From contig JAUJMV010000008.1 in assembly GCA_030446685.1 (NCBI GenBank), forward strand, positions 88,934-121,284: a stretch of DNA of 32,351 nucleotides, read 5' to 3'. The translations under genes were made by a program, and so were the position numbers. This document shows, piece after piece, positions 1 through 8,058 of this stretch. Position 1 is the stretch's first letter, and the number at the start of each line of letters is the position of its first letter. The notes under the pieces are model-generated. The model ran no database searches. It worked only from the letters and a program-made list of their open reading frames with translations, and was not told where the DNA came from. This stretch comes from Thermomicrobiales bacterium (lineage in GTDB: Bacteria > Chloroflexota > Chloroflexia > Thermomicrobiales > CADCWN01).

Positions 1-956
1 CCGAGGATCGGCACCTCGTCGGCGGCGCGCGCCTCGATCCCCAGCCAGGCGCGCTCGACCGCGACCGTGCCGACCGCCGGGACGACCGCGACCGCCTCGG
101 CGACGTTGCCGCGCACGTTCTCGTCGCGCGTGACGCCCCGCGGCGCGTCGAGCGTGAAGTCGCCGGGCCAGCCGCCGCCGAGCAGGAAGCTGCCCGAGGG
201 GAGCTGCTTCAAACTCAGCCGCCGCCCGACGCTCCCGAGCACCTGGTCGAGGCAGTGCGGCGTCGGCTCGGTCGTCAGCGCCTGCAAACCGATCGGCGCG
301 ATCGGCAGCGCCACCCCCACGCCGGCGGCGAGGGCCGCGCTCCAGGCCCCGGCGGCCAGCACCACGACATCCGCCGACAGCGGCCCCGCGTCGGTGTGGA
401 CGCCGGTCACGCGCCCGCCGTCCGCCGCCAGGGCGGTGACGGCGACACCGCTGCGGATCGTCGCGCCGTGCCGCTCGGCGGCGGCGGCGAAGGCCAGCGT
501 GGTCAGCGTCGGGTTGGCGTGGCCGTCGTCGGCGGAGTAGCTGCCGGCCAGCACCCGCGGCGCGAGCGCGGGCGCGAGTTCGCGCAACTCGTCGCCGGCC
601 ACCAGGACGAGATCGAGCCCGGCGACGACCTGGCGCGCGATCGCCGCTTCGAGTGCGGGCAACTCCTCCGGGCGCTCGATCAGCGTTAGATGGCCCTGGC
701 GGCGGTAGTGCAGATCGGCCTCGAGTTCGGCCTCCAGCGTCAGCCAGCGGGCGGCGGCGCGGCGGGCGAGCGGCAACTCGCGCGGGTCGCGCCCCTGCTG
801 GCGCACGCCGCCCGCGCTGGCCCCGGACGCGCCCGCGGCGATCGCCCGCCGCTCCAGCAGCGTCACCCCGACCCCGGACCGCGCCAGGTGGTAGGCGATC
901 GACGCCCCGATCACCCCGCCCCCGACGACCACGACCTCCGTCCTCCGTCCCACCAT
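1..956 (-). CDS. FAD-dependent oxidoreductase, DAO family (partial, cut by window start)
   Basis: Flavin-dependent amine or amino-acid oxidase of the DAO fold (glycine oxidase/sarcosine oxidase relatives). The start is ATG at 956, preceded by a strong purine-rich ribosome site (GGAGGGGGGGAG). The N-terminus reads VVVVGGGVIGASIAYHLA, the classic GxGxxG Rossmann dinucleotide-binding motif, and is followed by an acidic end-of-strand segment (LLERR). Further on, DDGHANPTL and VVLAAGAWS are typical of the substrate and FAD regions of this family. About 318 codons are visible without a stop. The usual length is 370-400 residues, so roughly the last 60 lie outside the window. The substrate cannot be told from sequence. 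The next gene upstream is on the same strand but separated by a hairpin repeat pair, so it is probably a separate transcript. Confidence 0.85.
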   Translation of the reverse strand, partial: MVGRRTEVVVVGGGVIGASIAYHLARSGVGVTLLERRAIAAGASGASAGGVRQQGRDPRELPLARRAAARWLTLEAELEADLHYRRQGHLTLIERPEELPALEAAIARQVVAGLDLVLVAGDELRELAPALAPRVLAGSYSADDGHANPTLTTLAFAAAAERHGATIRSGVAVTALAADGGRVTGVHTDAGPLSADVVVLAAGAWSAALAAGVGVALPIAPIGLQALTTEPTPHCLDQVLGSVGRRLSLKQLPSGSFLLGGGWPGDFTLDAPRGVTRDENVRGNVAEAVAVVPAVGTVAVERAWLGIEARAADEVPIL

Positions 957-1050
957 CTCCCCCCCTCCAACGGCTGCGCCCGCCCGCCGCTCACACGGCG
1001 TTCCCGGCAGGATACGCCAAACCGGGCAGGCGGGAAAGATCGCGCCCACG

Positions 1051-1174
1051 AGGACGCCCCCCGGCCCCCCAACGTCGGGGGGAGAGGGTGCATGCAGAGC
1101 CCCGGACTTACCGGGAAGGCGCCTGCCTCGTCCAGAACTTCTCCCCCCAAGGTTGGGGGGCCGGGGGGCGCGTC
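1051..1174. repeat. Inverted pair of G/C hairpin repeats
   Basis: Two copies of a roughly 34-bp element, 1051-1084 and 1141-1174, face each other across about 56 bp. Each contains CCCCCC, a short AACGTC or AAGGTT centre, then a G run and GGCCGGGGGGCG. The right copy covers the stop codon of the SCO1664 family gene (stop at 1173-1175). Each copy can fold alone and the pair can fold together, so a terminator role is plausible. Related copies occur at 7842, 11138, 16374, 28078 and 30970. Confidence 0.75.
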
Positions 1175-1985
1175 AGACGAAGCCCCAGGGCACGTTGTGG
1201 TAGCCGCCGGAGGGGCCGGGGAAGACCCGCGCGGCGAGCACGCGACCCACGCGCAGGAAGAGGCGGTCGATCTCGCGCCGATCGAGCAGCGGGGCCAGTT
1301 GGGCGCGCAGCCCGGAGGCCGCCACGTCGTCGGCCAGCCGCGTCTCCAGGTCGTGCAGCAGGGGCTCGGGGATCGGCTCACCCGCGAAGTCCCAGATGAC
1401 CGTGCGCAGCTTGGGCTGCACGTTGAAGGTCAGGCCGTGGTCGATGCCGTAGACCTTGCCGTCGACCCCCTTGAAGAGATGCCCGCCCTTGCGGTCGGCG
1501 TTGTTGGCGATCAGATCGAAGAGGGCCATCCGCCGCAACTCGGGCGCGTGGCTGTCGCGCAAATTGTAGTAGTGCGCGTCGTTCTCGGCCTCCACGTAAG
1601 CCTGGATCGAGCCGACGCCGTACGGCCCTTCCTGGCGGATCGCCGTCTGGGGGATGAAGTCCCAACCGAGCCAGCGGCTCAGGAGGAAGGCGGCGTACTC
1701 GCGCCGGTAGAGCGTGCCGTCGGGGAAGTCCCAGAGCGGGGCCTCGCCCTGGCGCGGCTTGTAGATGCCGGTGGCGCGCAGCTCACCCTCGTCATCGGCC
1801 AGCGCGACCAGGAAGGTGTAGTTCGAGCCCCACGGCACCAGCTCGTAGGCGGCGATCTCGCCGCACTCGAGGAGCCGCAGGCGCTCGCCGTCGGGCGGCG
1901 GGTCCAACTTGCCGATCTGCGTCCAGAGCGGGTCGCCCGACTGGGCGGCGGTCTGCATCCGGCGGATGCGGTAGCGGCGCTGCAT
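1173..1985 (-). CDS. SCO1664 family protein (PI3/PI4-kinase-like fold)
   Basis: About 270 residues from ATG at 1985 (MQRRYRIRRM). An in-frame ATG about 190 nt further upstream is unlikely because the intervening residues look like repeat and spacer DNA, and the -10 promoter box lies between the two. The protein matches the SCO1664 family of Actinobacteria and Chloroflexota, which is related to phosphatidylinositol 3/4-kinase folds. Visible landmarks are WGSNYTFLV, then YKPRQGEAPLWDFP near residue 80, a catalytic-loop-like LIANNADRKGGH, and a metal-loop-like YGIDHGLTFNV. The motifs suggest phosphotransfer, but no substrate is established. In other genomes the family often sits near DUF3090 and histidine phosphatase genes; neither is seen here. 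Confidence 0.85.
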   Translation of the reverse strand: MQRRYRIRRMQTAAQSGDPLWTQIGKLDPPPDGERLRLLECGEIAAYELVPWGSNYTFLVALADDEGELRATGIYKPRQGEAPLWDFPDGTLYRREYAAFLLSRWLGWDFIPQTAIRQEGPYGVGSIQAYVEAENDAHYYNLRDSHAPELRRMALFDLIANNADRKGGHLFKGVDGKVYGIDHGLTFNVQPKLRTVIWDFAGEPIPEPLLHDLETRLADDVAASGLRAQLAPLLDRREIDRLFLRVGRVLAARVFPGPSGGYHNVPWGFV

Positions 1986-2063
1986 CGCTGACCCCTGGTC
2001 CCCTAGCCGGCCCGAAACAGACCGGCGCTGGCGTCCCCCGCGCGCCCGACGGCCGACCCGCTG

Positions 2064-2093
2064 AGTATAGCGGGCGCGCCGGACAGGCCGCAA
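2064..2093 (-). promoter_or_regulatory. Promoter for the SCO1664 family gene
   Basis: Read on the minus strand, TTGCGG (2093-2088) is followed after 18 bp by TATACT (2069-2064), about 79 nt before the ATG at 1985. The same CTATACT core recurs before other genes in the window. Confidence 0.5.
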
Positions 2094-2188
2094 CTGACGA
2101 GTGCTGAGTGCTGAGTGCTGAGTAGGATTGGGCCATCCGGCAACGGTGGCGCACTGGCACGATCCACTCGCCACTCAGCACTCGTCAG
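2093..2188. repeat. Heptad array (AGTGCTG) with a 17-bp inverted partner
   Basis: Three exact AGTGCTG heptads run from 2100 to 2120, preceded by the related ACTGACG. The 17 bases at 2094-2110 recur as a perfect inverted copy at 2172-2188, which overlaps the stop codon of the M50 protease gene (2185-2187). The arms can form a long hairpin at that gene's 3' end. Terminator or repeat function is inference. Confidence 0.75.
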
Positions 2189-2838
2189 GAGGGGAAGACC
2201 AGCCGGTTGAGCAGTTCGAGGGGCGGGCCGATCATCGGGCCGAGGAGGTTGATCCCGAGGAAGCCCGGCACGAAGATCACCAGCAGGAGCAGGGCGAAGC
2301 CGTACCGCTCGAGCGGCGCCAGGACCGGGTACCAGAAGTCGGGCAGCAGGCCGGTCAGGATCTTGTGCCCGTCGAGCGGCGGGATCGGGACCATGTTGAA
2401 CGCGGCCAGCGCCAGGTTGAGCCCGACCAGGGCGTACAGCAGGCTCTGGACGATCGGCGGCGCCGCGGCGACCGCGGCCGGCGCGACCCACAGCGGGACC
2501 ACGAAGACGGCCGCCTGCACCAGGTTCGAGAGCGGCCCGGCGGCGGCGACCAGCATCGCGCCGCGCTTCGGGTCGCGGAAGTTGCCGGGGTTGAACGGCA
2601 CCGGCTTGCCCCAGGCGAGCGCGGGGATGCCGAAGAGGATCAGCAGCAGGAAGATGAACCCGAGCGGGTCGAAGTGCGCCACCGGGTTGAGCGTGATCCG
2701 CCCCAGCCGCGCGGCGGTCGGGTCGCCGAGCCGGTAGGCGGTGTAGGCGTGCATGAACTCGTGGATGGTGATCGCCACGACGAAGGCGATCAGGCGCGTG
2801 AGGAGGTCGACGCCGTCGACGGGGCCGAAGAAGGGCAT
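2185..2838 (-). CDS. Site-2 protease family protein (peptidase M50)
   Basis: Intramembrane zinc metalloprotease of the short, prokaryotic rhomboid-like M50B class, 217 residues. HEFMHAYTAYRLGD near residue 26 is the HExxH zinc and catalytic motif inside the first membrane helix. NPVAHFDPLG follows, then a second conserved block PIPPLDGHKIL (the NPxPPLDG-type motif carrying the third zinc ligand, Asp) near residue 150. At least five hydrophobic segments are visible, and there is no PDZ domain. Members cleave membrane-bound substrates such as anti-sigma factors, but the target here is unknown. The gene lies between two heptad repeat arrays that isolate it from its neighbours. It ends inside an inverted repeat. 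Confidence 0.9.
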   Translation of the reverse strand: MPFFGPVDGVDLLTRLIAFVVAITIHEFMHAYTAYRLGDPTAARLGRITLNPVAHFDPLGFIFLLLILFGIPALAWGKPVPFNPGNFRDPKRGAMLVAAAGPLSNLVQAAVFVVPLWVAPAAVAAAPPIVQSLLYALVGLNLALAAFNMVPIPPLDGHKILTGLLPDFWYPVLAPLERYGFALLLLVIFVPGFLGINLLGPMIGPPLELLNRLVFPS

Positions 2839-2860
2839 GGGGGCTCCTGTCGGGTCGGGG

Positions 2861-2969
2861 GTCGAACGTCTGCAGGTCGAACGTCGAACGTCCTCGGAGA
2901 GGCGCCGCTGCTGAAGGCAGACCGGTTCGCCCCGTAAGACGTTCGACGTTCAGACGTTTGACGTTCGAC
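2861..2969. repeat. Facing heptad arrays (GTCGAAC / GACGTTC)
   Basis: GTCGAAC units at 2861, 2876 and 2883 face GACGTTC or GACGTTT units at 2938, 2945, 2953 and 2960. GACGTTC is not the exact complement of GTCGAAC as phased, but the two arrays complement each other as strings (GTCGAACGTC against GACGTTCGAC). They flank about 45 bp of unique DNA between two minus-strand genes, immediately upstream of the M50 gene and 6 bp from the end of the small hypothetical gene. Confidence 0.75.
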
Positions 2970-2974
2970 CCTCG

Positions 2975-3289
2975 TTACGGGATGAACTGGCGGCGGAGTT
3001 GCGGCAGGACCTGGGTCTCGGTGTCGTAGGCGCCCTCGTCGCGGCCGTGCGGCAGGGCGTTCCACTCGTCCGCCACCTCGGCGTTCTCCAGTGCCAGGAG
3101 CCAGGTCTGCCCTTCGTGGAAGACCGTGACGCGGTCGCGCGACTCGAAGAAGCCCCCGAGGTTGACCACGTCCTGCGGGGTCAGCACGCGCCCGAGCAGG
3201 CGCCGCGGCAGGGCGTCCGACTCGCGCCCGGTCGGGCGGAGCGGCTTGACCTCGGTGACCCGGTAGCTGACGAACTCGCTCATGCTCAC
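2975..3289 (-). CDS. Small hypothetical protein
   Basis: A 104-residue protein that I do not recognise. The start is chosen as GTG at 3289 because GGAG lies 7 nt upstream; an ATG two codons later is the alternative. Its composition is balanced, with no membrane segment and no Cys motif. The middle part (LLGRVLTPQDVVNLGGFFESRDRVTVF) looks like a folded domain, and the C-terminus (ETQVLPQLRRQFIP) is basic. Codon use is like that of neighbouring genes, and an extended -10 promoter lies upstream, both of which support it as real. Confidence 0.6.
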   Translation of the reverse strand: MSMSEFVSYRVTEVKPLRPTGRESDALPRRLLGRVLTPQDVVNLGGFFESRDRVTVFHEGQTWLLALENAEVADEWNALPHGRDEGAYDTETQVLPQLRRQFIP

Positions 3290-3377
3290 GGTGGTGCTCC
3301 CACGCTAGAAGGCTCCGGCCGGCGCATCATGGCGCGCCCCGAGCGCCGACCAGACGGCCGCGCCGCGCGCTGTGCAA

Positions 3378-3405
3378 AGTATAGCATGGGCCAGATGCGC
3401 CCCAA
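3378..3405 (-). promoter_or_regulatory. Extended -10 promoter
   Basis: Minus-strand TGCTATACT (TATACT at 3383-3378) with TTGGGG 16 bp upstream (3405-3400), about 90 nt before the start of the 104-residue protein. Confidence 0.45.
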
Positions 3406-3495
3406 TTCCGGGGCGTGGCGCCTACCGGTTCACGGTCGGATAGTCGGGAAGTTGGACCAGCCCACCAATGGGGAACGCTATCCGTGGCGGCGCCA

Positions 3496-5392
3496 CTACC
3501 GCACGCCGGGGGCGGGGTCCGGGCGCCGGGGGCGGTCCCCCGCGCCGCGCGCGAGGGCGCGGAGCAGGGCGGCGACGATCGCGGCGACGAAGGCGACCGC
3601 CAGCGCGGTCAGGCCCATGGCGAGCCGGTCGACCGCCGGGCGCGGGAAGCCCAGCAGGAAGCGGTCGAGCGCGCTGGGGGTCGGCGCCGGGCCGGAACTG
3701 ACCACGCCCTGCTGCGGGACCGGCCCAGGGCCGCCGACGCGCGCCGGGGCGCGGCCGCCGGCACGATCGCGATCGTCGCCGCGGCGCTGTCGACCCGCAC
3801 GACATCGCCGCGCTTGACGGCGGCGACGTGGAAGGGGGTGCCGTTGCAGGGCAGGGCGTAGTGCTTGAAGCCGGCGCGCTCGTCGGCGGGGCGCAGGACC
3901 TCGTCGAAGACGAGCAGGTGGCGGGTGCCCGGCTCGATCGTCCGCTCGACCACCGGCCCGGCGCCCGTGGCGGGGAGCCAGGTCGGGTACTCCGGCAGGA
4001 AGTAGCGCACATGCTGGTAGTAGCCGGCGGTGAAGATCAGCGTCTCCGCCGGCCGGAAGTCCTTGCGGACGATGTTCAGCCGCTCCCGCATCGTCTGGTT
4101 GAAGCAGTCGATGCCGGCCACGCTGAACTGCCCCTGGGGCGCCAGGAAGATGCGCGCATCCGCCACGGCGACGCCCGCGCCGAGCCCCAGCGCCAGGGCG
4201 ACGGCGGCGAGCCGGGCGACCGAGCCGGCGGGCAGCCCGCCGGCGCCCCGCGGTCGGGCAATCAGCGTGCCGGCCAGCGCGACCACGTCGCGCGCCGCCA
4301 GCACCACCCCGCGCGCGGCCAGGACCAGCAGCCCCGGCAGCACGCTGAAGGTGTAGCCGTAGTCGCCGATGTGCGCCAAGAGGTAGAAGAGGAGCGGCGG
4401 GGCCAGCCAGAGCGCGGTCCAGCCGAAGGCCGGCTCGGGCGCGCGGCGGCGCGCCAGCGCCACCACCAGGTGCCGGATCAGCAGGTAGGCCAGCGGGACG
4501 AGCGCAAGGTTGAGCCCTTGCTGGAGGAAGAACGTCACCGTGCGCGCGTTGGCGCGCAGGCCGGCGAGGCCGACCGTGAAGGCCGACAATTCACCGCTGG
4601 CATTGCTGCTCTGGTAGGTGACCGCCGCGTAATACTTCGCCAGCCCCTCCGACAGCGCCGCGGTCGGCAGCAGCCAGCAGAGGATGCCGAGCGCCCCGGT
4701 CGCCGCCCCCAGCAGCCACTGGCGCGGCGGCCGGCCCCACATCGCCGCGACGAAGAGCGGCGCCAGGAAGAGGAGCAGATCCTGCCGGAAGCCGGCCAGC
4801 AGCCCGAAGGCGCCGGTGGCGAGCGCGACGCCGGGGGCGCCGGGGAGCAGGCCGCGCCGCAGCCCCAGCGCCAGCAGGGCCAGGACGGTGCTGCACGCCG
4901 CCAGCGCCGTGTAGGGGTAGGCGATCTCCCCGTAGAACCAGAAGGTCACCGAGGTCAGCAGCAGCGCCGCCGCCACCACGCCGGTCACCCAGTCGTAGAG
5001 CAGCCGGGCCAGGAGGTAGAGGGCCGCGACCGCCACCGCGCTGGCGAAGATGCTGACCCAGACGAGCGCCCGGTGCGGGTCGCCGACCGCCAGGTTGAAC
5101 AGCCGCGCGGCCGAGACGTAGAAGAGGTAACCGGGCGGCTGCGGCTGGTGGATCGTCGCGTTGAAGTGGTCGACCGCCCGCAGGTAGAGGATCGAGTCCA
5201 GGCGTAGGGGAGGAGCATCTTGTAGGGGCGGCGCAACTGCACGGTGACGAGGAAAAACGAGAGGGCCAGCAGGGGATCGCGCCAGGCCAGCAGCGTGCGG
5301 GCGAGGGGGTGGGCCAGCAGGCCGGCGCCGCCCGCCGTCCGCGCCCGCGCCACTGCCGGCTGCCGCCCCGCGTCCGGGCTCTTGACCGCCAC
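3496..5392 (-). CDS. GT-C fold membrane glycosyltransferase (GT39/DUF2723-like), two apparent frameshifts
   Basis: Polytopic membrane protein resembling protein O-mannosyltransferase/ArnT-type GT-C enzymes, which use lipid-linked sugars outside the membrane. The likely start is GTG at 5392, with GGAAGGA 5-6 nt upstream. The reading frame breaks near 5208: one missing G after TACGCCTG restores YAWDSILYLRAVDHFN. This is followed by HQPQPPGYLFY, the acidic first loop and HxPPGY block seen in DUF2723/GT-C proteins. A long hydrophobic core with about ten membrane helices follows. A second break near 3740-3765 moves the C-terminus into another frame that encodes a clean final membrane helix (DRLAMGLTALAVAFVAAIV) and stops at 3496. 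Both repairs need one extra base, so sequencing error is as likely as inactivation. Confidence 0.7.
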
Positions 5393-5461
5393 GCAATCCT
5401 TCCACAGCCGACCGCCGCGCCGCGCGCGGCGAGAATATGGCCCCTTCCCGAGTACGCGCCC

Positions 5462-5467
5462 ATTGTA
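5462..5467 (-). promoter_or_regulatory. -10 element for the glycosyltransferase gene
   Basis: Minus-strand TACAAT within GTGTACAATGGG, 70 nt before the GTG start. No convincing -35 box is visible. Confidence 0.35.
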
Positions 5468-5606
5468 CACGGCGCCGGCAGGGGATGCTACATCCCCGCC
5501 AGCGGCCGCGGCCACAAGCCGGTGTGCGCCGAACGGCGGCGGGGTGCCCCGCGCCACTGGTCTGGGCAGGTCGTTGGGCGCGCGATGCAGGCTCCGCGAC
5601 GGCCGG

Positions 5607-6485
5607 CTACCGGAACTCCGCCGCATCCCGCCCCATCAGCGGGGAGCGCCGCAGGAGCTGCTTGACGGTCCAGCCGTCGTCGCGCGTCCCTGCCGCCAGG
5701 TCCCGGCGGGCGCCATCGATGAGCAACGCCCACCACATCGGCGTGATCAACTCCCACTCCTCCGGCTCCAGCGGCGACACCTCGGCGTACCCGTGGATGA
5801 CCGCGTCGTACTTGCCGCGCCACGACAGCGCGAAGTCGCCGATCCGGTGGTCCCAGTGCGCCAGCTCGAAGTCGAGGATGCCCGACAGCCGCCCACCCTG
5901 GAAGCGCAGGTTCCACGACGTGAAGTCGCCATGGATGATCATGCCGGGCCGCTCCCGCGCCCGCAGCCCGGCGATCCGCTCGCGGGCGCGGTCGAGGTGC
6001 CACCGCAGCAGGCGGATCTCCTCCGCCCGCTCCCGCTCGTGCTCGGCCAGCACCCGGTCGAGCGTCGGGTCGCCGAGGATCTCCTCGCAGCGCCGCCAAC
6101 CTCCCCGCTGCCCCAGCCCGTCGAGCCGCGCCAGGTCGGCGTGGAACGTCGCCAGCAGCCGCCCCCGCGCGCGCTGCTCGGCCTCCGTCCCGTGCATCGG
6201 GCCCGCGACCGGGGGCGGCTCGCCGGGCAGGAACGGGAACAGGCACCACACCCGTCCGCCCAGTTCGACCGGCCCCGCCACCGCCGGCGCGACCGGCCAC
6301 CCCAGCGCGGCGACGCTCGCCAGCAGGCGCAGCTCGTAACCGATGTCGTCGGCCAGGGCCGACCAACGGCGCAGGACCAGCCGCTCGCCGCGCGCCTCGA
6401 CCAGCCAGTGCCGATTGAGCCGCCCGCCCAGCGGCGCGACCACGCGGACCCCGAACTGCCCCAAGACCTCGGCACTCGGCCACAT
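5607..6485 (-). CDS. Phosphotransferase, aminoglycoside phosphotransferase (APH) family
   Basis: Kinase-like protein of about 292 residues. The catalytic loop HGDFTSWN near residue 182 fits the Brenner motif HxDxxxxN. ILDFELAHWDHRIGD about 20 residues later carries the metal-binding Asp as DFE. The N-lobe shows LNRHWLVEARGERLVLRRW, with a typical nucleotide-lobe strand pattern. Such proteins phosphorylate small hydroxylated molecules (homoserine, choline or aminoglycosides), and the substrate is not predictable here. Two starts are possible: ATG at 6485, used here, which fits the usual N-terminus; and ATG at 6551, 7 nt after the stop of the upstream enolase-superfamily gene, which would couple the two genes. 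They are probably one operon. Confidence 0.85.
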   Translation of the reverse strand: MWPSAEVLGQFGVRVVAPLGGRLNRHWLVEARGERLVLRRWSALADDIGYELRLLASVAALGWPVAPAVAGPVELGGRVWCLFPFLPGEPPPVAGPMHGTEAEQRARGRLLATFHADLARLDGLGQRGGWRRCEEILGDPTLDRVLAEHERERAEEIRLLRWHLDRARERIAGLRARERPGMIIHGDFTSWNLRFQGGRLSGILDFELAHWDHRIGDFALSWRGKYDAVIHGYAEVSPLEPEEWELITPMWWALLIDGARRDLAAGTRDDGWTVKQLLRRSPLMGRDAAEFR

Positions 6486-6558
6486 CGCCTCGCCCCCAGC
6501 GCCTTCGGTAGAACCGGTCGGCCAGCCGCCCCGATCACAAAAGGGGGTCATGGCAGCA

Positions 6559-7698
6559 TCAGAGGGCGAGGGTGAAGCCGGCGGTCGCCACCGCGTGGCC
6601 GAACCGCTCCTCGTCCAGGCCGAGGCCGAAGCCCGGCGCGGCGGGCACCGCGACCCGGCCCTCCTCGACGGTGTACCCCGACGGATCGAGGCCCGGCGTC
6701 GCCGCCTCGTCCCACTCCACGTAGGTGAAGTTGCGGATCGCCCCGGCCAGGTGGCAGGCGGCGTAGTTGCCGTAATGCCCGCCGTAGTGGTGCGGCGCGG
6801 TGCGGGCGCCCCAGGCGTCGAGCCGCCGGCCGGTCGCCAGCCAGCGCGTGAAGCCGTAACCGACGATGTCGTACTGCACGACATCCACCAGGCCCTCGCG
6901 CGCCCAGGTCAGCAGATCGGGGGACGCTTGCCCCTCGCCGTCCGCGATCAGGACCGGCAGCCCCCGCCGCGCCAGCCGCTCGCGCAACTCCCGATAGAGC
7001 ACCGCGTCCTCGTGGAACGGCTCCTCGATCCAGAAGATGCCGCAGTCCGCCGTCTCCGCCAGCACCCGCTCCGTCAGGTTGAGGTTGTAGCCGTTGTTGG
7101 CGTCGAGCAAGATCGGCGGCTCGGGGCCGACGGCCGCGCGGACGGCGCGGACCACGGCGATGTCGCGACGCGTCCCGGCCTCGAGCGGCAGCCAGCGCGC
7201 CCCGCGCCCGACCTTGATCTTGAAGGCGCGGTGCCCGCGGTCGTAGCCCTCGCGCGCCTCCGCCGCCAGGAGGGCGGCGGCCTCCTCGTCCGACGCCAGG
7301 TGCAGATCGTCGAAGTAGAGCGAGGTGTCGTAGCAGGGCGCCCGCAGCGGCCCGTCCGCGGTCGCGCCGGCGAGCCGCGCCGCCAGCGCGTAGACCGGCA
7401 GCCCGGCGCGCTTGGCGGCCAGGTCCCAGAGCGGGTACTCGCAGGGGAGCCAGTCGTCCGCCACGCCGCGCTCCGGGAGGAACGCATCCCCCAGGCGGGC
7501 GCCGAGCAGCGGGGCCAGCGCCTCCCGCGCCGCCCGGCAGACCCCGAAGCCGGTCGCGCCGTCCTCCGCGGTCAGGCGCGCGAGCGGCACGCGCACGGTG
7601 TCGCCGTGCGCGCCCAGCCGGGCGTTGCTGCCGGCGTGGCGCGGCCGTCGCCCCTCCAGGACACCGACCTCGATGCGGCTGATGCGCGGATTCTCCAT
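6559..7698 (-). CDS. Mandelate racemase/muconate lactonizing enzyme family protein (enolase superfamily)
   Basis: About 379 residues from ATG at 7698, with a strong ribosome site (GGGAGGGGAGG). The capping domain is N-terminal. The barrel shows KIKVGRG near residue 157 (KxK catalytic lysines), metal ligands in ILLDANNGYN, then WIEEPF and LIADGEG, and an HHYGGHYGN loop near the end of the barrel that may supply the general acid/base His. This order (K-x-K, D, E, E, H) is that of the mandelate racemase subgroup, which handles acid sugars and related alpha-carboxylates. The exact substrate is unknown. The APH-family kinase gene follows 7-73 nt downstream, so the two may act on the same sugar or hydroxy acid. 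Confidence 0.88.
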   Translation of the reverse strand: MENPRISRIEVGVLEGRRPRHAGSNARLGAHGDTVRVPLARLTAEDGATGFGVCRAAREALAPLLGARLGDAFLPERGVADDWLPCEYPLWDLAAKRAGLPVYALAARLAGATADGPLRAPCYDTSLYFDDLHLASDEEAAALLAAEAREGYDRGHRAFKIKVGRGARWLPLEAGTRRDIAVVRAVRAAVGPEPPILLDANNGYNLNLTERVLAETADCGIFWIEEPFHEDAVLYRELRERLARRGLPVLIADGEGQASPDLLTWAREGLVDVVQYDIVGYGFTRWLATGRRLDAWGARTAPHHYGGHYGNYAACHLAGAIRNFTYVEWDEAATPGLDPSGYTVEEGRVAVPAAPGFGLGLDEERFGHAVATAGFTLAL

Positions 7699-7841
7699 CG
7701 CGGCCTCCCCTCCCGAACGGCAGCCGGCGGCCCCCCCGCCCGGAGCGTAGCCCACCCCGCCCCACCCGGCAAGTGGCGGCACGGGGGAGGGTCCGTTCAG
7801 CGCGCCCGCCCTGCGGAGAAGCCCCCTCCGGCCCCAGTCCT

Positions 7842-7876
7842 CCTCCCCCCAGGATTGGGGGGCCGGGGGGGCGCGC
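7842..7876. repeat. G/C hairpin repeat
   Basis: CCTCCCCCCAGGATTGGGGG followed by a GGCCGGGGGG tail. Same family as 1141-1174. It lies between the divergent enolase-superfamily and moxR genes. Confidence 0.7.
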
Positions 7877-7945
7877 CTGGAGCGTGCCTTCGCCCCGATC
7901 GCCCCCGATCGCCGCCCCACTCTGCCGTCCCGGTGTGCGGTAACT

Positions 7946-7953
7946 GCTATACT
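7946..7953 (+). promoter_or_regulatory. Extended -10 promoter for the moxR-coxE cluster
   Basis: TGCTATACT, with TATACT at 7948-7953, about 105 nt before the moxR ATG. No clear -35 box, as expected for an extended -10 site. Confidence 0.5.
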
Positions 7954-8058
7954 AACGCGGTGCGACACAGCGCTTCCAAGGGGAAAGTGCTGGCGCGATC
8001 GTGATGCCGGCGGAGACGGGGCGGCCGGACGCCCCGCGCCGGGGGTACCGACGGGGGG

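Noticed and set aside
1986-2174. Longer N-terminus for the SCO1664 family protein
   Set aside because: The added residues are translated from heptad repeat and promoter DNA; the internal ATG fits the family start.
2861-2969. Possible CRISPR-like repeats
   Set aside because: The units are only 7 bp, contiguous rather than spaced, and there are no cas genes in the window.
3828-5207. Plus-strand 459-codon frame opposite the glycosyltransferase
   Set aside because: Charged, Gln/Arg-rich shadow of hydrophobic codons on the other strand.
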